A stretch of DNA of 51,451 bases from Eubacterium sp. (GTDB taxonomy: Bacteria > Bacillota > Clostridia > Lachnospirales > Lachnospiraceae): the NCBI GenBank assembly GCA_022769325.1, contig JALEKC010000140.1, forward strand, positions 1 through 51,451, given 5' to 3'. Shown one piece after another: positions 25,549 through 33,881 of the stretch. How positions within the stretch are numbered: the first letter of the stretch is position 1; every line of letters begins with the position of its first letter. The notes below the pieces were generated by a model. It saw only the letters and a program-made list of their open reading frames with translations, did no database searches and was not told where the DNA came from. A program made the position numbers and the translations under genes.

Positions 25549-27603
25549 TTATTTTTCTGCCAAAAGTTCCATGATTTCGTTGCTACGCAAAACAAATTCA
25601 GTCATTGCTTCCGGCTCAAGCGGTTTATGGCCAAGCATCGCCAAATCATAAAGCTGCTTACAGAATAAATCCGTCTTATCTCCGTCTTTATGATTTTCAA
25701 CATATTGAACCAATGGATTGGCTACATTCAGCACAAGAGTTTCGCCGCCAAAGTCTCCCATGGCTCCCATACCATTCATGGCATACATCTTCATCATATC
25801 TTGCATACGACGAGTTTCCTCAGACATGGTAATCATGGATGCAATCTTCTCATTTTTCATCTTTTCTACTCTCACATCCAGATTCTCTTTTCCAAGTGCT
25901 TTGCGGAAAATCTCTGTCAGGGCATCTTTCTTTTCTTTGATTTCTTCCTCACTCATTTCTTCCACAAAATCTTCCGTAACCTGGGCATCAATTCTCTGGA
26001 ACTTAATATTATCTTCGCCCATTTCCAAATTGGAGATAAATGGCTGATCAATATTGTGGGTCAAAACAAAGGCATTTTTGTTTTCCTCCCGGAACATATT
26101 AATATACTGACTTTGCTGCTTTTTATCTGTCACATAGTAGATTACCGTCTTTGGTGGTTCCTGTGGCTCACTATCGTTCTCTTCTTCGCCCTTTTCCACC
26201 ACTTCTGCTTCCGGAACGTCTACGTTTTCCAGATATTCTTTCATCGTCATATAGTTATCATCCAAATCCTTAAATAAGATATAGTCTTTCATCTTACTCT
26301 TGAACTTTTCATCTTTCAGGCAGCCGTATTTGATAAATGGGCTGATATCATCCCAATACTTCTCGAAGTTTTCTCGGTCTGTCTTGCACATTCCGCTCAA
26401 TTTGTCTGCCACTTTTTTCGTGATATAATCCGCAATTTTTGTCACAAATCCATCATTTTGCAACGCACTTCTTGAAACATTCAAAGGCAGATCCGGACAG
26501 TCGATAACACCCTTTAAGAGCATTAAAAATTCCGGTATAACTTCTTTGATATTGTCTGCGATAAACACCTGGTTATTATAAAGTTTGATAATTCCTTCCG
26601 CATTTTCATATTCCAGATTTACTTTCGGGAAGTATAAAATACCTTTTAAGTTAAATGGATAATCCATATTCAGATGAATCCAGAACAATGGCTCCTTATA
26701 ATCCTGAAATACTTTGCGATAAAACTCTTTATACTCTTCCTCGGTACATTCGTTTGGATGCTTTGTCCACAAAGGATGGGTATCGTTAATCGGCACCGGA
26801 CGCTTCAAAATCTTTGTCTTTTTAACCGGTTCTTTCTTTTCTTCATTTTCTCCCTCTTCCCCTTCTTCTCCGTCTTTTTCTGCCGCTTTTGGCTCTTCCA
26901 CAATTTCCTCAATAACCGTATCATCCTCTGTCACTTCTTCACTTGGAATGGTTTCATATTGAGGCTCAGCATTTTCATTGGTAAGGAAAATCTCAACCGG
27001 CATGAAGGAACAATATTTTTCCAACACTTCCCGGACACGATACTCATTGGAGAATTCATAACTGTCTTCATTCAAGTGAAGAATAATCTCGGTTCCAACC
27101 GTATCTTTGTCACTGTCACTCATTTCAAATTCAGTTCCACACTCAGACTCCCAATGAATTGCCTGTTCCCCTTCCAAATAAGAACAAGTATTGATTTCCA
27201 CCCGGTCAGCCACCATAAAAGCAGAATAAAATCCAAGTCCAAAATGTCCGATAATCTGATCTTCACTGGATTTATCCTTATATTTTTCCAGGAAAGCCGT
27301 TGCACCGGAAAACGCAATCTGATTGATGTACTCTTTCACTTCATCTTCCGTCATACCGATACCGTTGTCAACAAAACGAATGGTTTTTTCTTCTGCATTC
27401 ACATACACTTCCACTTTTTCTTTATAATCATCCGGAAGTGCTGTCTCGCCGATCATCTCCAGCTTTTTCAATTTGGTAATGGCATCGCAGCCGTTGCTGA
27501 CAAGTTCGCGAATGAAAATATCATGATCCGAATACAACCATTTCTTAATAATCGGAAAAATATTTTCGGAATTAATGGCCAAACTACCTTGCTCTTTTTT
27601 CAT
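25549..27603 (-). CDS. htpG: Molecular chaperone HtpG (Hsp90)
   Basis: ATP-dependent dimeric chaperone. The GHKL ATP-binding motifs are clear: ELVSNGCDAITKLKK (about 34-48), FVDNGIGMT (about 76-84), and GHFGLGFYSAFMVADRV (about 118-134). The middle domain has PLNVSRSALQND with the catalytic Arg. Length is 684 residues. A strongly acidic/basic charged linker (about 225-265, DGEEGEEGENEEKKEPVKK) separates the N-terminal and middle domains and is longer than in E. coli, recalling eukaryotic Hsp90. RBS TAGGAG lies before the ATG. A consensus promoter and a perfect CIRCE box lie upstream, so HrcA control is likely. Confidence 0.97.
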   Translation of the reverse strand: MKKEQGSLAINSENIFPIIKKWLYSDHDIFIRELVSNGCDAITKLKKLEMIGETALPDDYKEKVEVYVNAEEKTIRFVDNGIGMTEDEVKEYINQIAFSGATAFLEKYKDKSSEDQIIGHFGLGFYSAFMVADRVEINTCSYLEGEQAIHWESECGTEFEMSDSDKDTVGTEIILHLNEDSYEFSNEYRVREVLEKYCSFMPVEIFLTNENAEPQYETIPSEEVTEDDTVIEEIVEEPKAAEKDGEEGEEGENEEKKEPVKKTKILKRPVPINDTHPLWTKHPNECTEEEYKEFYRKVFQDYKEPLFWIHLNMDYPFNLKGILYFPKVNLEYENAEGIIKLYNNQVFIADNIKEVIPEFLMLLKGVIDCPDLPLNVSRSALQNDGFVTKIADYITKKVADKLSGMCKTDRENFEKYWDDISPFIKYGCLKDEKFKSKMKDYILFKDLDDNYMTMKEYLENVDVPEAEVVEKGEEENDSEPQEPPKTVIYYVTDKKQQSQYINMFREENKNAFVLTHNIDQPFISNLEMGEDNIKFQRIDAQVTEDFVEEMSEEEIKEKKDALTEIFRKALGKENLDVRVEKMKNEKIASMITMSEETRRMQDMMKMYAMNGMGAMGDFGGETLVLNVANPLVQYVENHKDGDKTDLFCKQLYDLAMLGHKPLEPEAMTEFVLRSNEIMELLAEK

Positions 27604-27655
27604 ATCAAGTCATCTCCTATATAAAAATTTATTGGTTTTTTTTGCTATAACAGGT

Positions 27656-27684
27656 ATTGTAATACATAAAAAAAGAGATGTCAA
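27656..27684 (-). promoter_or_regulatory. Sigma-A promoter of htpG
   Basis: TTGACA (27679-27684) and TACAAT (27656-27661), spacing 17 bp, directly downstream of the CIRCE box. Confidence 0.85.
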
Positions 27685-27691
27685 GGATTTT

Positions 27692-27718
27692 TTAGCACTC
27701 ATTAAAGTTGAGTGCTAA
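27692..27718. promoter_or_regulatory. CIRCE element (HrcA operator)
   Basis: Exact consensus TTAGCACTC-N9-GAGTGCTAA. It ends 7 bp upstream of the htpG -35 box and overlaps the stop region of the preceding gene. HrcA would repress htpG in the absence of heat stress. Confidence 0.95.
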
Positions 27719-28151
27719 CAATTCCGTGTTTACTTAAGAATTTCAGGCAGTTTTCGTCCCAAATAATTTCTTGATTTCGTTCCAGAGAGAATTCCGCAGA
27801 AGTATAAGAAGACAGACAGGAAAGTTTTCCTGCTTCATATTGAATTCGCAGTCCGCCACAATCTCCATTTTCCCTATAATGTACGAATTGAATTTTCATA
27901 AATTCCGGTGTCTGCTTTCCCTTTATCAAGTCAAATACAATCGGACGCAACAACTTCCAGGGAACGTATTCGAAACCCTGATATTTTTCTGCCTCTTCCG
28001 GCGAAAGCCATTCATGACACAAATTTCCTTGAAAACGAATGGACACGAGGGTACGAATTTCTGCCATACTCACACAAAATTTGTCAAAGGTTTCCTGAAG
28101 AAGCAACTGTCCCATAAAAGGTTTCACATCTTCAATTTCATACATTTTCAT
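27702..28151 (-). CDS. Conserved hypothetical protein (possibly DUF5721-like)
   Basis: A soluble, mixed alpha/beta protein of 149 residues with several aromatic-rich segments (CHEWLSPEEAEKYQGFEYVPW, MKIQFVHYRENGDCGGLRIQYEAGKLSC). No signal peptide or membrane span. I tentatively associate it with DUF5721 proteins of Lachnospiraceae, from memory only. The track uses a GTG at 28157, but AGAGG lies 8 nt before ATG 28151. The CIRCE element overlaps its last codons. Function unknown. Confidence 0.7.
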   Translation of the reverse strand: MKMYEIEDVKPFMGQLLLQETFDKFCVSMAEIRTLVSIRFQGNLCHEWLSPEEAEKYQGFEYVPWKLLRPIVFDLIKGKQTPEFMKIQFVHYRENGDCGGLRIQYEAGKLSCLSSYTSAEFSLERNQEIIWDENCLKFLSKHGIVSTQL

Positions 28152-28242
28152 ACACACAACCTCTTTATTCTTTGTATATTTTTTCTCCTTTTGCGAATAC
28201 TAATTCCTGTCAATCAATAAGTTGACCAGAAAGGAGAAAACC

Positions 28243-28434
28243 ATGAGAGCAAATGAAACTACCTATCGCAATGTTGCGAAAAACTGCAGCGCTTACAGTG
28301 CAAAAAATGAATGCAAGTGCACAAATTCAACAGGAGATTCTGATATTTCCTGTACCACCTGCAAACATTTTTCAAAGGAAGAATATTGCAAATTAGATTT
28401 GTTTGATCCTATCGTTGCGGAGCATCATTTTTAA
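28243..28434 (+). CDS. Small cysteine-rich protein, unknown function
   Basis: A 63-residue protein with seven cysteines in the arrangement C-x10-C-x-C-x13-C-x2-C-x8-C (first Cys near residue 15; pattern approximate). This suggests a metal-binding or disulfide-stabilised mini-protein. There is no signal peptide. AAGGAG lies 6 nt before ATG 28243, which I prefer to the track start at 28222. Its 3' end converges on the GH13-like gene. I do not recognise the family; many clostridia encode similar short Cys-rich proteins of unknown role. Confidence 0.7.
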   Translation: MRANETTYRNVAKNCSAYSAKNECKCTNSTGDSDISCTTCKHFSKEEYCKLDLFDPIVAEHHF

Positions 28435-28457
28435 TCTGCTGCCTTTGGGATAAAAAG

Positions 28458-28525
28458 CTGTCAACGCGCCGGTTTCCTGCGGATTTTCTTTTTAGATATC
28501 CGCGGATTCTCCGGCGTTTTGACAG
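28458..28525 (-). terminator. Large terminator hairpin over the GH13 stop codon
   Basis: Arms 28458-28472 and 28511-28525 match at 13 of 15 positions, with a second inner GCGGAT/ATCCGC stem, followed on minus by CTTTTTAT. The structure includes the last 20 or so codons of the gene. Confidence 0.6.
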
Positions 28526-30308
28526 TGTCAATACATTCAAATACCGCAATACTTCGTGATTCCATTTTATATTTTTTTACCACAATCTCATTCTCTGCGT
28601 TCTCTCTTCCGGTATCCAAAATACATTTCCAGCGCTTGTCCTTCTCCAAGGCCGGAAAAAAGAAAGTATGACTCTCCCAATGCATATTAAATATCATATA
28701 GATAGAATTTCCCCCATAATAGACTCCATAAAACAAAATACCCAAATCTCTGCTATAATAAGAAAAATCTGCTTCCCAGGGTTCTATCCCATGAGCCGAT
28801 ATAGCCGGTATTCCATAGCCTTTGCTGTCAATGGGCATCATGGTTTCCCTCCTGTGATATAGAGTATGTTCTTTTCGAAAGGCAATCAAATGACGGACAA
28901 AGTCGTAAATATCCTTGTTCTTTTCGATTAAATTCCAGTGCAGCCATGTAGTGGCATTGTCCTGACAATAAGCATTATTATTGCCTCGCTGGGTCTGACC
29001 AAATTCATCTCCCGCCAATATCATCGGTGATGCCAGGCCCAATAGCAGCATGGCAAGAGCATTTTTCGTCTGTTTGCGCCGCATCTGTAAAACGGATTTT
29101 TTGCGGCTGCTTCCCTCCTGTCCACAATTCCAGCTGTAATTATACTGAGTTCCATCTTGATTCTTCTCTCCATTGGCCTCATTGTGCTTAATATCATAAG
29201 ATACTAAATCCCGTAATGTAAAACCATTTTTTTGCGTAATGTAATGAACCCCCGCACATCCCGCTGCATCCCTGCAAAAGGCTTCATAAAAACCTGCCAC
29301 CTGTCCTTCGTCACTTTTCAGATAACGTCTGGCAACGGTCTGATAGGCATCATTAAATTCGGCCACTGTTCTTTGTCCTGCCACCTGTCCCATGGTTTTC
29401 CAGCCGGCTCCCAAAAACTTACATTGTCTGAGAATGGGATCCTGGCTCAACCATGCTTCCGACACGACCGATGTATCAATCAAAAAACCATCCACATGAT
29501 ATTCCATCACATAATATCTCAGACAGCGAAGAATAAACTGTGGCGGGCATTTTTGAAAATGCATATCGAAAATGACATTCATTCCCATCTGGTGAATTCG
29601 ACGAATCATGGTTTTGCACTCCTCCACGGCCCGTTCCGGACAGGACGCATAAGAGGCTTTGGGGGCAAAATAGCAGGCATCTTCCGTATATCCCCAATAA
29701 TTTATTTTTCCTTCCTGCTTTTCCATGATTTCATTAAAATCATACAAAGGAAGAAATACAATGGTATTGATACCAAGATATTCCAGTTCTTTTAATTTTT
29801 CACAAAATCCCAGATACGTCCCCGGTGCCTCCACTGCGGAACTGCTGTGTCTGGTAAATCCACGAAGATGACATTGATATAAAATCATGTCTTCAAACGG
29901 TACTTTTTTCCGGTTTTCTCCCTGCCAGTCAAAGTGAGAAAAATCAAATTTTCCACGCAATTTTCCCCTTTTGCCAAATACATTTCGCCCGGCAGTTGCC
30001 TTCATATAGGGATCCTGGCAAATCTGCTTTCCGGTCTCAAACACATATTCACACTGTTGCAAAAAATCACATATGCCTTCTCCCGTCAATCGTATGCCAT
30101 ACAAATCCGGTGCAGTCAACGAATCGCAGGGAAACATTTTTATTTTTTTCAAAGCAGCTTTATTCTGATATAATACCAATTGGCATTCCTTTTGTTCTTT
30201 CGCAAAAAATACGATTTCCACGCTTTTTCCGTCTTCGGAAACCGTAACTCCTTCCACCAGGCCTTTTGCCGGTTGTAACTCAAATTGCACAAATTCTTCT
30301 TGTCTCAT
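28461..30308 (-). CDS. GH13 isoamylase/GlgX-like protein, catalytically degenerate
   Basis: A 615-residue relative of glycogen debranching enzymes. An N-terminal CBM48-like beta domain (about 1-115) is followed by a GH13 (beta/alpha)8 barrel and a C-terminal beta domain. Homology is plain from NYWGYTEDACYFAPKASYAS, GFTLRDLVSYDIKHNEANGE and LAGDEFGQTQRGNNNAYCQDN. The four conserved regions, however, are damaged. Region I lacks the N-H (FDMHFQKCP), region II reads GFLID with the Arg lost but Asp278 kept, region III has GAGWK where AEPWD holds the acid Glu, and region IV reads TQKNGFT in place of CHDGFT. It is therefore probably inactive as a hydrolase and may bind glucan or a partner. It has its own promoter and no glycogen genes nearby. 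Confidence 0.85.
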   Translation of the reverse strand: MRQEEFVQFELQPAKGLVEGVTVSEDGKSVEIVFFAKEQKECQLVLYQNKAALKKIKMFPCDSLTAPDLYGIRLTGEGICDFLQQCEYVFETGKQICQDPYMKATAGRNVFGKRGKLRGKFDFSHFDWQGENRKKVPFEDMILYQCHLRGFTRHSSSAVEAPGTYLGFCEKLKELEYLGINTIVFLPLYDFNEIMEKQEGKINYWGYTEDACYFAPKASYASCPERAVEECKTMIRRIHQMGMNVIFDMHFQKCPPQFILRCLRYYVMEYHVDGFLIDTSVVSEAWLSQDPILRQCKFLGAGWKTMGQVAGQRTVAEFNDAYQTVARRYLKSDEGQVAGFYEAFCRDAAGCAGVHYITQKNGFTLRDLVSYDIKHNEANGEKNQDGTQYNYSWNCGQEGSSRKKSVLQMRRKQTKNALAMLLLGLASPMILAGDEFGQTQRGNNNAYCQDNATTWLHWNLIEKNKDIYDFVRHLIAFRKEHTLYHRRETMMPIDSKGYGIPAISAHGIEPWEADFSYYSRDLGILFYGVYYGGNSIYMIFNMHWESHTFFFPALEKDKRWKCILDTGRENAENEIVVKKYKMESRSIAVFECIDTVKTPENPRISKKKIRRKPAR

Positions 30309-30340
30309 TCATCCAGCCATCCTTTATCTTTAATACTTCT

Positions 30341-30369
30341 ATTATACATAAATGTCCGGATTCTCACAA
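30341..30369 (-). promoter_or_regulatory. Promoter of the GH13-like gene
   Basis: TTGTGA (30364-30369) and TATAAT (30341-30346), spacing 17 bp, about 35 bp upstream of the start. Confidence 0.65.
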
Positions 30370-30409
30370 TAATATTTTTTCTTCTTTCTATATTATTTTG
30401 GAAAAACAC

Positions 30410-30437
30410 TTGCAAAATCCCCATTTTTTAGTACAAT
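30410..30437 (+). promoter_or_regulatory. Promoter of the ABC-F gene
   Basis: TTGCAA (30410-30415) and TACAAT (30432-30437), spacing 16 bp, about 55 bp before the start. Confidence 0.65.
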
Positions 30438-30492
30438 AGGTAATTAGATAACCAAATAAACGGATGTTTTACATCAAAATATGGAGGAAAAT

Positions 30493-32103
30493 ATGATTCA
30501 GGCAAATAATGTTACTCTGCGCTTTGGAAAAAAAGCGCTCTTTGAAGAAGTCAATATAAAATTTACCGAAGGAAACTGCTATGGTATCATTGGTGCCAAC
30601 GGAGCAGGAAAATCCACCTTTTTGAAAATCCTTTCCGGAGAACTGGAGCCAACCCAGGGTGATATCAGCATTACACCGGGGCAGCGTCTTTCGGTTCTGG
30701 AGCAGGATCATTTTAAATATGATGACTGTGTTGTATTGGATACCGTGATTATGGGAAATCAGCGTCTTTATGATATTATGAAGGAAAAAGATGCGATTTA
30801 TGCCAAGGAAGATTTCACGGAAGAGGACGGTATTCGCGCCAGCGAACTGGAAGGCGAATTTGCCACCATGAATGGCTGGGAAGCCGAATCCGATGCTGCC
30901 ACTCTTCTCAACGGACTGAATATCGATACCGAACTTCATTATAAACAAATGAGTGAACTCTCCGGTAGCGAAAAAGTCAAAGTTCTCCTTGCAAGGGCTT
31001 TGTTTGGCAATCCGGACATTCTTCTTTTAGATGAGCCTACCAACCATTTGGACTTAGATGCCATCCGTTGGCTGGAAGAATTTTTGATTAATTTTGAAAA
31101 TACTATTATCGTGGTATCCCATGACCGTTATTTCTTAAATAAAGTCTGCACCCATACCGTTGACATCGACTATGCGAAAATGCAATTATATGCCGGAAAC
31201 TACGATTTCTGGTACGAATCCAGCCAGTTGATGATCAAGCAGATGAAGGAAGCCAATAAAAAGAAAGAAGAAAAAATCAAGGAACTTCAGGATTTTATCC
31301 AGCGCTTCAGCGCCAATGCTTCCAAATCCAAACAGGCTACTTCGAGAAAACGTGCCTTGGAAAAAATCGAACTGGATACGCTCCGTCCTTCCAGTCGAAA
31401 ATATCCTTATGTTGATTTCAAGCCAAACCGGGAAATTGGAAATGAAGTACTTACCGTTACCAATCTTTCCAAAACCATCGATGGAGAAAAAGTCCTTGAC
31501 AACGTATCCTTTACAGTGGGCCATGATGACAAAATTGCATTTGTGGGTTCCTATGGAATCGCTGCCACCACATTATTCCAGATTCTCGCGGGAGAGATGG
31601 AGCCGGATGAGGGGGATTACAAATGGGGAATTACCACCAGTCAGGCCTATTTTCCGAAGGATAATACAAAGGATTTTGACAGCACCGATACCATCGTGGA
31701 CTGGTTGATGCCTTATTCTCCGGAAAAAGATGCCACCTATGTCCGTGGTTTCTTAGGACGCATGCTTTTCTCCGGTGACGACGGTTTGAAAAAGGTCAAC
31801 GTTCTTTCCGGAGGTGAAAAAGTCCGTGTCATGCTGTCCAAGATGATGATGCTTGGTGCCAATACTCTTATTTTAGATGAGCCTACCAACCACCTTGACA
31901 TGGAGTCCATCACTTCCGTCAACAATGGGTTAATCAAATTCCCTGGTGTTGTTTTATTTACTTCCCAGGACCACCAATTTATCCAGACCATTGCCAATCG
32001 TATCATCGAACTTACCCCAAATGGTATGATTGATAAAGTATCCACCTATGACGAATATCTTGACAGTGACGAGATGGCCCGTAAACGTCAGGCTTTGAGC
32101 TGA
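30493..32103 (+). CDS. ABC-F family ATPase (YkpA/YbiT-like)
   Basis: Soluble protein with two ABC ATPase domains and no membrane part, of the class that acts on ribosomes. Domain 1 has Walker A IIGANGAGKSTFLKIL (about 33-48), signature LSGSEKVKVLLAR, and Walker B ILLLDEPTNHLD. A charged helical linker (about 240-300) joins domain 2, which has LSGGEKVRVML and LILDEPTNHLD but a Walker A of GSYGIAATT that lacks the Lys. ATG 30493 follows GGAGG by 5 nt; the track start at 30481 lies before it. Length is 536. The loss of the Lys may be a trait of this subfamily. No antibiotic-resistance claim can be made. Confidence 0.9.
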   Translation: MIQANNVTLRFGKKALFEEVNIKFTEGNCYGIIGANGAGKSTFLKILSGELEPTQGDISITPGQRLSVLEQDHFKYDDCVVLDTVIMGNQRLYDIMKEKDAIYAKEDFTEEDGIRASELEGEFATMNGWEAESDAATLLNGLNIDTELHYKQMSELSGSEKVKVLLARALFGNPDILLLDEPTNHLDLDAIRWLEEFLINFENTIIVVSHDRYFLNKVCTHTVDIDYAKMQLYAGNYDFWYESSQLMIKQMKEANKKKEEKIKELQDFIQRFSANASKSKQATSRKRALEKIELDTLRPSSRKYPYVDFKPNREIGNEVLTVTNLSKTIDGEKVLDNVSFTVGHDDKIAFVGSYGIAATTLFQILAGEMEPDEGDYKWGITTSQAYFPKDNTKDFDSTDTIVDWLMPYSPEKDATYVRGFLGRMLFSGDDGLKKVNVLSGGEKVRVMLSKMMMLGANTLILDEPTNHLDMESITSVNNGLIKFPGVVLFTSQDHQFIQTIANRIIELTPNGMIDKVSTYDEYLDSDEMARKRQALS

Positions 32104-32115
32104 TTGTCAACATAT

Positions 32116-32144
32116 TTGACAAATTGTCCTTTTTCCCCTATAAT
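32116..32144 (+). promoter_or_regulatory. Sigma-A promoter of the CNNM-type gene
   Basis: Perfect TTGACA (32116-32121) and TATAAT (32139-32144) with 17-bp spacing. Confidence 0.88.
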
Positions 32145-32182
32145 GGGGAAGTATATTAATTCTATGAATGGAGTGATTTTTT

Positions 32183-33484
32183 TTGGGGCCCAGTGACGCG
32201 AAAAATATCATATTACTTATTGTGTTGCTAGTATTATCTGCTTTTTTTTCATCGGCAGAAACCTCGTTGACCACAGTCAGTAAATTAAAGATGCGTGCTT
32301 TGGCAGAAGATAAAAATAAAGCTGCCCGGCGTGTACTGAAATTGTTGGAAAACCCTTCCAAGATGCTCAGTGCAATCTTGATTTGTAATAATGTAGTAAA
32401 CTTATCCGCATCTTCCATCTCGACATCCTATGCATTTTCTGTTTGTACACGGCTTGGTTTTAAAGAAAATACCAGTCTGGGTGCCGGCGTTGCCACGGGT
32501 GTATTGACCTTATTGATTTTGATTTTTGGTGAAATCACACCGAAAAATATGGCTACCTTAAAATCTGAAAAAATGGCACTTGCTTACAGTGGTACGATAT
32601 TGTTTTTAACCAATTTGCTAACTCCTGTCATTTTTCTTTTGGATCGGGTTACCCGCTTTATTTTATTTATTCTGCGGATTGACCCCGACGGGAAAGCCTC
32701 CCAGATTACGGAAGATGAACTTCGTACCTTTGTAGATGTGAGCCACGAAGAAGGCGTCATCGAAAGTGAAGAACGCCAAATGATAACCAATATCGTAGAT
32801 TTTGGTGATTCCATTGCCAAGGATGTCATGATTTCACGTCTTGACATCTGCATGGTGGAAATTAATACTTCTTACGATGATTTGCTTTCCGAATTTACCG
32901 AACATAAATTTGCGCGTATGCCGGTTTATGATGATACCATTGACAATATCGTAGGTATTATCAATCTGAAAGATTTTGTTTTTTACAATGGAGACAAAGA
33001 AAAGTTCAATCTCCGGGAATTGATTCGTGAAGCTCATATTACCTATGAGTACAAAAACGTATCCGAGCTTTTTATGGAAATGCGCCGTGATTCCATCCCC
33101 ATGACGATTGTATTGGATGAGTATGGTGCTCTCTCCGGATTAATCACCATGGAGGACCTTTTGGAAGAAATCGTCGGTGAAATCCGGGATGAATATGATG
33201 AAGATGAAGAAGATGAAATCCAGAAAGTAACGGACAATGAATATATCGTTCTGGGATCCACCAGTTTGGATGATATCGAAGATCGTATCGGACTTCCTTT
33301 GGAAGCAGAAGAATACGATTCCATTGCCGGTCATATCATCAACCTTTTGGAACATTTTCCTACTCCCGGCGAACATGCAGAAGATGAATATGCTGTCTAT
33401 ACCGTATTGGAAAGCGAAAAAAATCGCATTGACAAAATCCATCTTCTGATTAAACCTCGCCCGGAAGAGGAAGAAGAAGATTAA
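32183..33484 (+). CDS. CNNM/HlyC-CorC family membrane protein
   Basis: Integral membrane protein of the DUF21-CBS-CorC_HlyC type, linked to Mg/Co ion efflux in bacteria. An N-terminal membrane domain (about 1-190) with four hydrophobic spans includes FFSSAETSLTTVSKLK and FGEITPKNMA. It is followed by two CBS motifs (about 205-330; VMISRLDICMV, RMPVYDDTIDNIVGIINLKDF, IVLDEYGALSGLITMEDLLEEIVGEIRDEYD) and a C-terminal CorC/HlyC domain (about 350-430). Length of 433 is typical. The only possible start is TTG 32183, since an in-frame stop lies just upstream; GGAG lies 9 nt before it. The label 'hemolysin' used for some relatives is probably not functional. Confidence 0.9.
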   Translation: MGPSDAKNIILLIVLLVLSAFFSSAETSLTTVSKLKMRALAEDKNKAARRVLKLLENPSKMLSAILICNNVVNLSASSISTSYAFSVCTRLGFKENTSLGAGVATGVLTLLILIFGEITPKNMATLKSEKMALAYSGTILFLTNLLTPVIFLLDRVTRFILFILRIDPDGKASQITEDELRTFVDVSHEEGVIESEERQMITNIVDFGDSIAKDVMISRLDICMVEINTSYDDLLSEFTEHKFARMPVYDDTIDNIVGIINLKDFVFYNGDKEKFNLRELIREAHITYEYKNVSELFMEMRRDSIPMTIVLDEYGALSGLITMEDLLEEIVGEIRDEYDEDEEDEIQKVTDNEYIVLGSTSLDDIEDRIGLPLEAEEYDSIAGHIINLLEHFPTPGEHAEDEYAVYTVLESEKNRIDKIHLLIKPRPEEEEED

Positions 33485-33852
33485 TCGAAAAGCTGCCTGT
33501 CCCGGCAGCTTTTCGTTTGTTTGGTCCACTCTTCCACTCTCTCTTCTTTGATTCCATCCTCTCCTTTCCACTGTCCCATAACTGCCTGCATAGATATCCA
33601 TTCCACCATTTCTTTTTTTCGCAATATCTTTTTCCCTTTCTTTTGGGAAAATACAAGCATTTTAGGATTTTTCTTTCGTTTCCCTTCGTTTGGATTAATT
33701 ATCCTATACCCTTTTTTGTTTTTTTCCTTTTTTGTGCATTCGATACACAGGTTCCTATTGTTGCTTTCTTTTATTTTTCCGGTTCCCCCCAGACAAACTT
33801 CTCCCGGAATAAGAATCACTAACAATAGGATGAAAATCCATTGACGTTTCAA
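33481..33852 (-). CDS. Possible small exported protein (doubtful)
   Basis: A TTG-initiated frame of 123 codons that starts 29 bp after the ParA-like gene on the same strand. It opens with a convincing secretion signal (KRQWIFILLLVILIPGEVCLG) and continues with a Lys-rich, low-complexity tail. The putative RBS (GGAAG, 7 nt before TTG) is weak. The end overlaps the terminator and stop of the convergent gene. No family is recognised. It could equally be a chance frame. Confidence 0.3.
   Translation of the reverse strand: MKRQWIFILLLVILIPGEVCLGGTGKIKESNNRNLCIECTKKEKNKKGYRIINPNEGKRKKNPKMLVFSQKKGKKILRKKEMVEWISMQAVMGQWKGEDGIKEERVEEWTKQTKSCRDRQLFD
33489..33513 (+). terminator. Terminator of the CNNM-type gene
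   Basis: AAAAGCTGCC and GGCAGCTTTT pair around a short loop, followed by CGTTTGTTT. It begins a few bases past the stop. Confidence 0.8.
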
Positions 33853-33881
33853 TCTACCACTTCCATTCTAGTATCGTTATA

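Noticed and set aside
26674-27624. 316-residue plus-strand ORF
   Set aside because: A shadow of htpG, Phe/Ile-rich from the antisense of an acidic protein, and it covers the htpG start.
33140-33852. Longer minus-strand ORFs antisense to the CNNM-type gene
   Set aside because: Those within 33140-33480 are shadows of the CNNM gene. Only the frame 33481-33852 has a signal-like start and is listed with low confidence.
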